A DNA stretch of 64,000 bases, from contig NZ_BMES01000001.1 of the NCBI RefSeq assembly GCF_014636935.1, forward strand, positions 1,927,782 through 1,991,781. The letters run 5' to 3'. Of this stretch, positions 9,891 through 19,200 are shown piece after piece. The notes below the pieces were generated by a model. That model was not told the origin of the DNA. It was given only the letters and a program-made list of their open reading frames with translations, and made no database searches. The DNA comes from Alsobacter metallidurans (GTDB taxonomy: Bacteria > Pseudomonadota > Alphaproteobacteria > Rhizobiales > Beijerinckiaceae). Each line of letters starts with the position of its first letter. Positions within the stretch are counted from its first letter, which is position 1. The translations under genes and the position numbers were made by a program.

Positions 9891-10823
9891 TCAGCCGCCC
9901 CGCATCATCGTCATCACATGCGCGGCGGTGGAGCGGGCGAGCCCTTCCAGGTCATATCCACCTTCCAGCAGCGACACCACGCGCCCGCCCGCATAGCGAT
10001 CGGCCTGGTCCATCAGCTGCGCGGTGGCCCAGCCATAGTCCGCCTCGACGAGGTTCAAATTGGCCAGCGGATCGCGCACATGTGCGTCGAACCCGGCCGA
10101 GATGATGATCAAATCCGGCCGGAACGCCTCCAGCCGCGGCAGGATCGCGACCTCCATCGCTTCCCGGAACTCCGAGCCGCCGTCGCCGGCCCGCAGCGGC
10201 GCATTGACGATGGTGTCGTGCTCGCCCCGTTCGTTGGTCGCGCCCGTGCCAGGGTAGAGCGGCATCTCGTGCGTGGAGCAGTACATCACGCTGGGATCGT
10301 CCCAGAAGATGTCCTGCGTGCCGTTGCCGTGGTGCACGTCCCAATCCACGACGGCGACGCGCTCCGCCCCGTGCGCCGACCGGGCGTAGCGGGCCGCCAC
10401 GGCGGCGTTGTTGAAGAAGCAGAACCCCATCGCGCGGGTTTTTTCAGCGTGGTGGCCCGGCGGCCGGGACGCCGAAAACGCGTTGCGGACCTTGCCGGTC
10501 ATCACCTCGTCGACCGCCATGATGGCGCCGCCCGCGCCGCGAATCGCGGCCTCCCACGTGCCCGGCGACATGGTGGTGTCGGCGTCGAGCTGCAGCATGC
10601 CGTCCTTGGGGGCGGCTTCCTCCAGGGCGCGGACATAGTCCTCCGGATGCGCCAGGCAGAGCTGCTCGATGGTGGCCTCCGGCGCGGATTCGCGCAGCAG
10701 CGGCTGGAAGCGCTCGTGCTCGAGAATGCGCTCCACGGCCCGGATCCGGTCTGGCCGTTCGGGATGCCCCATCGGTGTCTGGTGCCGGACGTAGCACGGA
10801 TGGGAAATCAGCAGAGTGGACAC
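9891..10823 (-). CDS. Histone deacetylase-family (AcuC/HdaH-like) amidohydrolase
   Basis: 310 residues from a GTG at 10823, chosen because GGGAGG stands just before it and the protein then begins with the family start STLLISHP; a longer frame to 10883 adds unrelated residues. These zinc enzymes deacetylate lysine side chains or small acetylated amines such as polyamines. Zinc and catalytic motifs are visible: GHPERPDRI, RPPGHHAE (catalytic His pair), DWDVHHGNGTQ and SAGFDAH. The end LLEGGYDLEGLARS is typical. It is cytoplasmic, stands alone, and converges on the glycine-rich gene. The substrate cannot be told from sequence. Confidence 0.9.
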   Translation of the reverse strand: MSTLLISHPCYVRHQTPMGHPERPDRIRAVERILEHERFQPLLRESAPEATIEQLCLAHPEDYVRALEEAAPKDGMLQLDADTTMSPGTWEAAIRGAGGAIMAVDEVMTGKVRNAFSASRPPGHHAEKTRAMGFCFFNNAAVAARYARSAHGAERVAVVDWDVHHGNGTQDIFWDDPSVMYCSTHEMPLYPGTGATNERGEHDTIVNAPLRAGDGGSEFREAMEVAILPRLEAFRPDLIIISAGFDAHVRDPLANLNLVEADYGWATAQLMDQADRYAGGRVVSLLEGGYDLEGLARSTAAHVMTMMRGG

Positions 10824-11057
10824 GGCGCCTCCCGGAGCGTTCTGGTTGCGGGCATCTTCGGCCCTCGCGCTGCCGCCGTCCATCCTGCGATGATGGGGGC
10901 CTGCCGTTGCGCCAGATCATGGCGGAAGCGGCCAGACGCGCCTTGCTGCGATCACAAACGCGTGCGGTGAGGCCACGAGACCACAGCCAGAATGGCTCTG
11001 ATCTGGTACGCCCGAACAACAAGGCGCAGGCGGCGCCGTGAATCGGATTGGATCGAG

Positions 11058-11645
11058 ATGCGACTGCGGACGTCTTTGCTGGCGATGGGAATTGCGTTGG
11101 TGCTGGCGGGATGCCGGTACGAGCCGATCCCCGAGCCGAAGGTGAGCTCGAAGGACGCCGAATGGATGGCCATGGTGCCGAGCGTCGAGCTCTACCGGCC
11201 ATTTGAGCGCTACCGCATCGACGATCCGACCGGCGAGTCGCCCGGCACGGTCGTGGTCGACACCAAGTCGCGCTTCCTCTATCTCGTGGAGCCGAACGGC
11301 AAGGCGCTGCGCTACGGCGTGGCGGTCGGCAACGAGGCCTTCGGCTGGAGCGGCGTCGCCACCATCCAGCGCAAGGCCGAGTGGCCGGACTGGAACCCGC
11401 CGGCCGAAATGATCAAGCGCTGGCCGCATGTCCACCACACCAAGGGCGGTCCGGACAACCCGCTCGGCGCACGGGCCCTTTATCTCTTCGAGGGCAACAA
11501 GGACACGCTCTATCGCATCCACGGCACCAACGAGCCGGAGACGATCGGCAAGGCCGTGTCGTCGGGCTGCATCCGGATGCGGAACATCGACGTGGTCGAC
11601 CTCTACAACCGCGTCCCCGTCGGCGCGCGGGTGGTGGTGAAGTAA
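11058..11645 (+). CDS. L,D-transpeptidase (YkuD domain) lipoprotein
   Basis: 195 residues from the ATG at 11058; the frame opens earlier (10992), but this start gives a proper lipoprotein signal MRLRTSLLAMGIALVLAGC with the lipobox Cys at residue 19. The YkuD domain begins at TVVVDTKSRFLYLVE and ends with the catalytic motif HGTNEPETIGKAVSSGCIRM, in which Cys is the nucleophile. Such enzymes make 3-3 peptidoglycan cross-links or attach outer-membrane proteins to peptidoglycan, acting in the periplasm. Alphaproteobacteria usually carry many paralogues, so the exact role is open. Confidence 0.9.
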   Translation: MRLRTSLLAMGIALVLAGCRYEPIPEPKVSSKDAEWMAMVPSVELYRPFERYRIDDPTGESPGTVVVDTKSRFLYLVEPNGKALRYGVAVGNEAFGWSGVATIQRKAEWPDWNPPAEMIKRWPHVHHTKGGPDNPLGARALYLFEGNKDTLYRIHGTNEPETIGKAVSSGCIRMRNIDVVDLYNRVPVGARVVVK

Positions 11646-11683
11646 GCGTCGCTTTTCTGGGTCTTCGGCTCGCCCGAGCCCAT

Positions 11684-11735
11684 CATCCTGAGGAGCAGGC
11701 CTGCTAGGGCCTGCGTCTCGAAGGGCGAAGGCTGC
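11684..11735. repeat. Intergenic repeat (CATCCTGAGGAGCAGGC type), copy 1
   Basis: Downstream of the L,D-transpeptidase, ATCATCCTGAGGAGCAGGC is followed by GCCTGCGTCTCGAAGG. Similar elements occur at 31022-31070 (inverted) and 37741-37792, so it is a second dispersed repeat family. Confidence 0.65.
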
Positions 11736-11761
11736 CGGGCCTTCTTTTAAGTGGCTGAATG

Positions 11762-11788
11762 AAAAAAGCCGGCGGTGCTCCCGCCGGC
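11762..11788 (-). terminator. Rho-independent terminator for the small minus-strand gene
   Basis: GCCGGCGG (11768-11775) pairs with CCGCCGGC (11781-11788). Read on the minus strand the stem is followed by six T residues (11767-11762). Confidence 0.85.
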
Positions 11789-11828
11789 TTTCGCGTGTCT
11801 TGCCTGCGTCATCCGGCGATGAGATCGC

Positions 11829-12044
11829 TCAGGCGTCGTAGTCGTCGTCCCGGAGCACGGCCGGAATGTCCCGGCGATTGGTCGCGGCGTCACGCGACGC
11901 CTCTGGCGAAGAGCGCCGCATCTGCGCCGCCGCTGCCGCGACGGCCTGGATGCCGATGGGCGAATAGAACTGCACGTCCGACCCCGGGGGAGGGGTCTGG
12001 GTCTTCGGCGCCGCTGCGGCGGCCGGTTGCGTGACGTTCTGCAT
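11829..12044 (-). CDS. Small conserved-looking hypothetical protein
   Basis: 71 residues from the ATG at 12044, which has GAGGAG just upstream; the frame extends to 12170 with weaker starts. It begins MQNVTQPAAAAAPKTQTPPP, a Pro/Ala-rich disordered part, then VQFYSPIGIQAVAAAAAQMRR, and ends acidic with DIPAVLRDDDYDA. A good terminator follows at 11788-11762, which supports a real transcript. No domain is recognised and no membrane segment is seen. Confidence 0.55.
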   Translation of the reverse strand: MQNVTQPAAAAAPKTQTPPPGSDVQFYSPIGIQAVAAAAAQMRRSSPEASRDAATNRRDIPAVLRDDDYDA

Positions 12045-12246
12045 GATCTCCTCGTTGCCGTTCCCATCCGCTCGCGATGCGGATGGACGCTTTGTCGCAG
12101 CCCATTTCAGCCGCGCCATGGCGGGCTTGTGGTCGAACCGGGGCGGGGATGCCGCCTCGGTCCGTTGCAACCAAAACTGGCCGAACGGGGTGAATCGATC
12201 GTTAAGGCGCCGCGGTTCTCGCGTGATCCGCCGCGTCAGGTTGTAT

Positions 12247-14172
12247 TTAGACCGTCACCTGCGTGCCGACTTCCACCACGCGCCCGGTTGGGATCTGGAA
12301 GAAGTCCGTGGCGTCGCTGGCGTTGCGGGCGAGCGCGATGAACAGCTTGTCCTGCCACAGCGGCATGCCCGACTGCGCCGCCGGCTTGATGGAGCGGCGC
12401 GACACGAAGAACGACGTCGACATGATGTCGAAGGTCCAGCCGAGCTTGCGCGCGATGGCGAGGCCGCGCGGCACGTTCGGGCTCTCCATGTAGCCGAACG
12501 TCATCTTCACCCGCGAGAAATGCTCGCTCACAGGCGAAATCGTGATCCGATCCTCCTCGCGCACCCGCGGCGTATCGGCCGTGGACACGGTCAGGATCAC
12601 GTTCTTGTCGTGCAGGATCTTGTTGTGCTTGAGGTTGTGGAGCAGGGCGGTCGGCGCATAGTCCGGGTCGCTCGTCAGGAACACGGCCGTGCCCTGCACG
12701 CGGTGCGGCGGCTTTTTCTCCAGGTTTCGCACCAGCATCTCGAGGGGCACTTCCGACCGGCGCGTCTTGTCGGCCAGGATGCGCGTGCCCTTGCGCCACG
12801 TCGCCATCAGCAGGATCAGGCAGGACGCGAACACCAGCGGCGCCCAGGCGCCGTCGAGCAGCTTCAGCAGGTTCGCGGCCAGGAAGGTGGTGTCGATCAA
12901 GAGGAAGGGCGCCACCAGCAGGGCGGCCGCCCAGGGCTTCCAGCGCCACATCCGCCAGATCACGATAAAGGCCAGCGTCGCATCCACCACCATCGTGGTC
13001 GTCACCGCGATGCCGTAGGCCGACGCCAGCGAACTGGAGGAGCGGAACAGCAGCACCAGGATGATCACGCCCATCAGCAGCAGCGTGTTGATGCGCGGGA
13101 TGTAGATCTGGCCGGAATGCGTTTCGGACGTGAACCGGATGTCGATGCGCGGCAGCAGTCCGAGCTGCACGGCCTGCCGGGTCAGCGAGAAGGCGCCGGT
13201 GATCACCGCCTGGCTGGCGATGATGGTGGCGGCCGTCGCCAGCCCCACGACCGGGATCAGCGCCCAGTCCGGGTAGAGCATGAACAGCGGATTATCGATG
13301 GCCTGCGGGTTGGACAGCACCAGCGCGCCCTGGCCGAAATAGTTGATCACCAGCGCCGGCAGCACCAGCCCGAGCCACGCGATCTGGATCGGACGGCGGC
13401 CGAAATGGCCGAGATCGGCGTAAAGCGCCTCGCCGCCCGTGACGGCGAGAAACACGGCGCCCAGCGTCACGAGCCCGATCAGCTTGTGCTGCACCAGAAA
13501 CTGCATGCCCCAGGCGGGGTTCAGCGCCAGCACGACCCCGGGATCGTCGCTGATATGCGTGATGCCGCCGAGCGCCAGCACGCCGAACCAGGCGATCATG
13601 ATCGGGCCGAACGCGGCCGCCACCTTGGCGGTGCCGCGGCTCTGCACGGCGAACAGCAGCACCAGGATGCCGATCGTGATCGGCACGACATAATGCTCGA
13701 GCGCCGGCGTGATGAGCTTCATGCCCTCGACGGCGGACAGCACCGAGATCGCCGGCGTGATCACCGAGTCGCCATAGAACATGGAGGCGCCGACCACGCC
13801 GAGCGCCAGCATGTAGCTGCGGCCCTTGGTGAGCGTGCGCTGCGCCAACGCCATCAGCGACAGCGTCCCGCCCTCGCCGTTGTTGTCGGCGCGCAGCAAG
13901 ATCAGGACGTATTTTGCCGTCACGACGAGGAGCAACGCCCAGACGATGAGCGAAAGCACGCCCAGAACGGTGTCGCGCGGAACAAGCGGATGGGCCCCGG
14001 CCTGATTGTGCGCACCGACGGCGGCCAGCAACGCTTCACGGAAGGCGTACAGGGGGCTCGTGCCGATGTCCCCGTACACCACTCCGATGCTGCCGACCGT
14101 CAGCCCGACGAGGCTGCCCTGTCCGTGACTTTTTCCGTGCCCCGCAACTTGCGCTGCCGCGCTCTCGCCCAC
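12247..14172 (-). CDS. kup: Kup-family low-affinity potassium transporter
   Basis: 641 residues, the normal size for Kup (KUP/HAK/KT family), a proton-coupled K+ importer in the inner membrane. The first helix carries the family signature [19 protein letters not shown] at about residues 26-44. About twelve membrane segments follow up to roughly residue 450, with conserved NNGEGG and [12 protein letters not shown] blocks. The soluble C-terminal domain from about residue 460 ([24 protein letters not shown]) is also typical. It stands alone and is divergent from fabI across a 285-base gap in which I see no riboswitch. Confidence 0.95.
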   Translation of the reverse strand: MGESAAAQVAGHGKSHGQGSLVGLTVGSIGVVYGDIGTSPLYAFREALLAAVGAHNQAGAHPLVPRDTVLGVLSLIVWALLLVVTAKYVLILLRADNNGEGGTLSLMALAQRTLTKGRSYMLALGVVGASMFYGDSVITPAISVLSAVEGMKLITPALEHYVVPITIGILVLLFAVQSRGTAKVAAAFGPIMIAWFGVLALGGITHISDDPGVVLALNPAWGMQFLVQHKLIGLVTLGAVFLAVTGGEALYADLGHFGRRPIQIAWLGLVLPALVINYFGQGALVLSNPQAIDNPLFMLYPDWALIPVVGLATAATIIASQAVITGAFSLTRQAVQLGLLPRIDIRFTSETHSGQIYIPRINTLLLMGVIILVLLFRSSSSLASAYGIAVTTTMVVDATLAFIVIWRMWRWKPWAAALLVAPFLLIDTTFLAANLLKLLDGAWAPLVFASCLILLMATWRKGTRILADKTRRSEVPLEMLVRNLEKKPPHRVQGTAVFLTSDPDYAPTALLHNLKHNKILHDKNVILTVSTADTPRVREEDRITISPVSEHFSRVKMTFGYMESPNVPRGLAIARKLGWTFDIMSTSFFVSRRSIKPAAQSGMPLWQDKLFIALARNASDATDFFQIPTGRVVEVGTQVTV

Positions 14173-14457
14173 GGATGACCTCGCCTCTGGAGCAATGCCC
14201 GATCGGGTTGATCGGCGGCAGTGCTGCTTAACCTAGCCGGTTCCCGGCGGCGGCGCTTATAGCACCGACGCTGGCAGATGCCACCATCCCGCCACGGACC
14301 AGACAAAATGGTTACGGCACCGCTGGCAAGAACCATCTGGATGCGCAATCAAAGCGTGTTTCACAAGTGACCCACATCCTTAAGCGTTGGGGCGCTTTCG
14401 TTGGCTCGGGGCTTCGGCTAATGATGCCACCACAGCTTAGCGCCCACCGAATTTCGA

Positions 14458-15297
14458 ATGGTCGACATGACAGAACAGATTACCCGGGCTTCCAACCTGC
14501 TCGCCGGCAAGCGCGGGCTCGTGATGGGTGTGGCCAACAACCGTTCGATTGCCTGGGGCATCGCCCGCGCGGTTCACCAGCACGGCGCCGAACTGGCGTT
14601 CACCTACCAGGGCGAAGCGCTGGAGAAGCGGGTGCGTCCGCTTGCCGCGGAGCTCGGCGCGGCCGTAGTGGGCCACTGCGACGTCACCGACCCGGCCAGC
14701 ATGGACGCGGTGTTCGCCGAGGTGGACAAGCTCTGGGGCGGGCTCGACTTCGTGGTCCACTGCATCGCGTTCTCGGACAAGGACGAGCTCACCGGCCGTT
14801 ACCTGGACACCAGCGAGGCGAACTTCACCAAGTCGCTGCTGATCTCGTGCTACTCGTTCACCGCAATTGCGCAGCGGGCCGAAAAGCTGATGCACAACGG
14901 CGGCTCAATGCTGACGCTGACCTATTACGGCGCCGAGAAGTGGATGCCCCACTACAACGTCATGGGCGTCGCCAAGGCGGCCCTCGAGGCGTCGGTGCGC
15001 TACATGGCGGCCGATCTCGGCCCCAAGAACATCCGCGTCAACGCCATCTCGGCCGGCCCGATCAAGACGCTGGCCGCCTCCGGCATCGGCGACTTCCGCT
15101 ACATCCTGCGCTGGAACGAGTACAACGCCCCCCTGCGCCGCACCGTCACCACCGAGGAGGTCGGCGAGACCGCCGCCTATCTGGTGTCCGACATGTCGCG
15201 CGGCATGACGGGCGAAATCCTCCATGTGGACGCCGGCTACCACGTCGTCGGCATGAAGAACCCCGAGGCCCCGGACATCACGCTCGAGAAGGCCTGA
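14458..15297 (+). CDS. fabI: Enoyl-[acyl-carrier-protein] reductase (NADH), FabI
   Basis: 279 residues. FabI performs the last reduction in each round of type II fatty acid synthesis. The nucleotide-binding start GLVMGVANNRSIAWGIA is the FabI form of the SDR glycine motif, and the active site reads YYGAEKWMPHYNVMGVAKAAL with the Tyr-x6-Lys pair. The ISAGPIKTLAASGI loop that folds over the substrate is intact. No clear ribosome site precedes the ATG at 14458, and an ATG three codons later (14467) is possible. The phosphatase gene begins six bases after its stop, so they are probably co-transcribed. Confidence 0.95.
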   Translation: MVDMTEQITRASNLLAGKRGLVMGVANNRSIAWGIARAVHQHGAELAFTYQGEALEKRVRPLAAELGAAVVGHCDVTDPASMDAVFAEVDKLWGGLDFVVHCIAFSDKDELTGRYLDTSEANFTKSLLISCYSFTAIAQRAEKLMHNGGSMLTLTYYGAEKWMPHYNVMGVAKAALEASVRYMAADLGPKNIRVNAISAGPIKTLAASGIGDFRYILRWNEYNAPLRRTVTTEEVGETAAYLVSDMSRGMTGEILHVDAGYHVVGMKNPEAPDITLEKA

Positions 15298-15303
15298 TCG
15301 GGC

Positions 15304-15891
15304 ATGCCCGATCCGTACCGGCTCTTTTTCATCCGCCACGGCGAGACGGACTGGAACGCCGAGGGCCGGCTGCAGGGCCAGCAGGACATTCCCATCAACG
15401 AGCGCGGCCGCTTCCAGGCGGCCGAGGCCGGGCGAAAGCTCGGCCTGATCGCGCCCCATGCGGGCGATCTGCCCTGGCGTGTCAGCCCGCTCGGGCGCAC
15501 CCGCGACACCGCCGAACGCGCGCGCCGCGCCCTGGGCCTCGATCCTTCCGCCTATGAGCTCGATCCGATCCTGAAGGAGATCTCCTTCGGCGACTGGGAA
15601 GGGCGCACCTGGAAGGAAATCCGCAAGGCGCTGCCGGAGGCGGCGGCCAGCCGCATCGCAAACAAATGGGCCTACCAGCCGCCCGCGGGCGAGAGCTATG
15701 CGATGCTGGCCGAGCGCGTCCGGCCCTTCGCCGACAGCCTCGTGGGCGATAGCGTAGCGGTCGCGCATGGGGGCGTCGCACGGGCGCTGCTCTACCTCCT
15801 GTGCGGCGTTCCGGCCGAACGAGTCGCCAGCGCCGAGATCTGGCAGGGCAGGGTGCTGCTGTTCGAGAACGGCCGCTACAGCTGGACCTGA
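15304..15891 (+). CDS. Histidine phosphatase family protein (phosphoglycerate mutase-like)
   Basis: 195 residues, cytoplasmic. The catalytic RHGETDWN motif is at residues 11-18 (phosphorylated His), with LGRTRDTAERA and the second catalytic His in VAVAHGGVARALL near residue 158. EISFGDWEG carries the acid/base Glu. Members include cofactor-dependent phosphoglycerate mutases, alpha-ribazole phosphatases and many broad-specificity phosphatases; a short single-domain protein of this kind is more likely a phosphatase. It follows fabI by six bases on the same strand. Confidence 0.88.
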   Translation: MPDPYRLFFIRHGETDWNAEGRLQGQQDIPINERGRFQAAEAGRKLGLIAPHAGDLPWRVSPLGRTRDTAERARRALGLDPSAYELDPILKEISFGDWEGRTWKEIRKALPEAAASRIANKWAYQPPAGESYAMLAERVRPFADSLVGDSVAVAHGGVARALLYLLCGVPAERVASAEIWQGRVLLFENGRYSWT

Positions 15892-16241
15892 GACTCGGTC
15901 AGCGGGTTGCAGAGTTGTGGCGCAACTGGCTGAACCTGCTGCGCTCGATCACAGCCAGGCGGCCTCTCCGGTTGTAAAATCAACCTTTTGGTCCCCATTC
16001 CGAGCAATCTGAACGGCCCCGTTCAGAATCGTTCATCGTGGGTTCAGTTCGGCGATTGCATAAGGGTGCACCGTCGGATGGCAGGGTTGCCGTTCGAAGG
16101 CCCTGCCGCCCTCGACGGCTGGCGGGTCAACCAACGAGGGCGTTGCGGGGGCATCGTCACCAGTCGAGCGCACGCGGCGGAGCTTGTCTCCGAACGACGA
16201 CGCTTGGCCTGGCGATGGACCGTAGCGCCGGGAGAGCAGCG
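15892..16241 (+). promoter_or_regulatory. Upstream region of the Pls-type synthetase, with palindrome and phased GTTCA repeats
   Basis: This 350-base gap holds CTGAACGG (16009-16016) and its exact inverse CCGTTCAG (16019-16026). Further GTTCA copies follow at 16031 and 16042, so GTTCA starts at 16021, 16031 and 16042, close to one helical turn apart. That layout suits cooperative binding of a regulator on one DNA face. The start codon lies about 195 bases downstream. No gene is visible in the gap; the open frame upstream of 16242 lacks a convincing start. Confidence 0.4.
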
Positions 16242-19200
16242 ATGAACCGCGCACCGATCGATCTGGTGGCTTCGAACTCCGCAACCCGGGCCAGCGCCGT
16301 CGCGCAGGCCCCGGCCATCCTGCGGGGCGACCAGCGACCCGATCTGCTGCGCGACGAGGTCCTGGCCGAGATCTTCGGCGAGACCGCCGCCGCATTCCCG
16401 AACAAGCCGGCCATGATCTGCCGCGGCACGGCGCTCACCTACGCGCAGATCGAGGCGCAGGCCAACGCCATCGCGCGCGGCCTGAACGCCGGCGGCGTCG
16501 GCCCGGGCGACGTGGTCGGCCTTTGGGTGCCGCGCGGCTCCGAGCTGCTGATCGCGCAGATCGCCGTCGCGAAGTCGGGCGCCGCCTGGCTTCCCTTCGA
16601 CGCCGACGCGCCGGTTGAGCGCATCGCGGTCTGTCTCGCGGACGCCGACGCCAAGGGCCTGCTCACCTGCGAGGCATTCGCGGACCGCGCCGCCGAGGCG
16701 GGCGTGCCGGTGCTGTTGTCCGCCCGGCTCGCAGCCGGGCAGAGCGGCGAATCGGTCGATCCGCGCCGGCTCGGGCTGACGCCGGACCATCCCGCCTACA
16801 TGATCTACACGTCAGGCTCGACCGGCATGCCCAAGGGCATCGTCGTCAGCCAGCGCAACATCACGCACTATCTGCGCGCCGCCAACGCGCTGTTTGGCCT
16901 GACCGATCAGGACGTGATGTTCCAGAGCGCCTCCGTGGCGTTCGACCTTTCCATGGAGGAGATCTGGGTTCCTTATCTCGCCGGCGCGACCCTCTGGGTG
17001 GCGACGCCCGAGGTGATGGCCGAGACCGACAAACTCGCCGACGTAATCGCCGAGGCCGGCGTCACCGCCATCGACACGGTGCCGACGTTGCTCGGCCTCT
17101 TTGCGCGCGACATCCCCAGCCTGCGCGTCATCATCCTGGGCGGCGAGGCGCTGCCCGCCTCCATCGTGCAGAAATGGGCCAAGCCCGGCCGCCGCATCTT
17201 CAACACCTACGGGCCGACCGAGGCGACCGTGGTGGCGACCGCCTGGGAGGTCGTCGCCGGCGAGGCCGTGTCGATTGGCCGGCCGGTCGCGAACTACAGC
17301 TGCTACGTGGCGTCCGAGGACCTCACCCTGCTGCCGCCCGGCATGCAGGGCGAGCTGCTGATCGGCGGCCCGGGCGTCGCGCAGGGCTACCTGAAACGGC
17401 CCGAGCTGACGGCCGAGAAGTTCATCGCCAACCCGTTCTCGTCCGACGGCTCCGATCCCGTCCTCTACCGCTCCGGCGACGCCGTGAGCATCGATCCGGC
17501 CGGCAACATCCTGTTCCACGGCCGCATCGACGACCAGGTCAAGATCCGCGGCTTCCGCGTCGAGCTCGGCGAAATCGAGGTGAAGCTCGACGAGCTGCCG
17601 GGCGTCGCCCAGTGCGCCGTGGTGCTGCGCCAGGACGACGGCATCGACCGGCTGGTCGCCTTCGTGGTGCCGGAAGGCGAGGGCAAGCTCGACCGCATGC
17701 AGGTTCGCATGGCGCTCGCCGAGCGCCTGCCGTCCTACATGGTGCCGTCGCGCTTCGAGCTCGCCTCCACGCTGCCGCGCCTCGTCTCCGGCAAGGTCGA
17801 CCGCAAGACCCTGCGCGCCATGCCCCTCGCCAGCGCGACCGGCCCAGCCGACGAGCAGGAGCCGGCCCGCACCGCCACCGAGGCCAAGCTGCTGGAAGCC
17901 GCCCAGTCGGTGTTCCCCGGCCAGAGCCTGCCGTTCGACGCGGACTTCTTCAACGAGCTCGGCGGCCACTCGCTGATCGCCGCGCGCTTCATCTCGGCCG
18001 TGCGCCAGAACCGCGGGCTGGAGAGCGTCACCCTGCAGGACGTCTACGGCCAGCGCACCCTGCGCGCCATTGGCGCCGCCATCGATGGGCGCGCCGTTTC
18101 GGTCGACTCCGACCTCTCCTTCGAGGCGCCCTCGTTCCGCCGCCGCTTCCTGTGCGGCCTGGCGCAGGGCGTCGCGATGCCGTTCATCCTCGGCCTCGTC
18201 ACCATCCAGTGGCTCGGCCTGTTCCTGGCCTCCGTGTTCCTGCTGCAGGACGACCCGAGCCTGCTGGCCGAGGTGCCGGTGCTGCTGGGCGTCTACGTGG
18301 CGCTGAACCTCGGCACCAAGGCGCTGATCGTGGCGCTGAAATGGACCGTGCTCGGCCGCACCAAGCCGGGCCGCTACCCGCTCTGGGGCGTGTACTATTT
18401 CCGCGTCTGGTTCGTGCAGCGGATGATCCAGGTCACGACGCTGAAGTTCCTGCAGAACTCGCCCCTGATGCGCGTCTACCTGCGCATGCTGGGCGCCAAG
18501 GTCGGCAAGGACGCGATGATCTCGGACTTCGAGGCCGGCGCCATCGACCTGATCAGCATCGGCGACCGCGCCACGCTCGGCATCAAGACCAAGTTCGCCA
18601 ACGCGGTCGCGATCGGCAACGAATTCGTGATCGGCCCGATCACCATCGGCGACGACGCCTACACGGGCTCGTCCTGCTCGTTCGGGCACGACACGGTGGT
18701 GGCGGAGGGCGCCCAGCTCGGCGACCTCACCTCCGTGGCGCCCGGCATGATCATTCCGGCCTGGGAGACCTGGACCGGCTCGCCCGCCCGCAAGACCGGC
18801 GAGGTCGACCGCGCCTCCATGCCCGAATTCCCGACCGTGACGCCGGTCACCCGCGCGCTGCAGAACGCCACCTATGCGGGCTCCTACATCGTCATGCTGA
18901 TGCTCGGCCTCGTGCCGATCTTCCCGGCCTTCTACATCCTCTACAACCTCGACGGCCTCATCGACGGCCAGGTCGACTACAGCGTCAGCTGGGCGACGCT
19001 GCCCTTCCTCGCCTGGCCGACAGCCATGGCGCTGATCGTGGTGGCGGTCGCGATCATCGTGGCGCTGCGCTGGACTATCATGCCGACCCGCGTGAAGTCG
19101 GGCCACTACTCGATCCACAGCTGGTTTTATGTCCGCAAGTGGATGGTGGGCCTCGCCACCGAGGTGACGCTCGAGACCGTGTCGTCGCTCTACGCCACCG

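Noticed and set aside
14173-14457. Possible tRNA or riboswitch between kup and fabI
   Set aside because: No cloverleaf or known aptamer pattern could be folded by eye.
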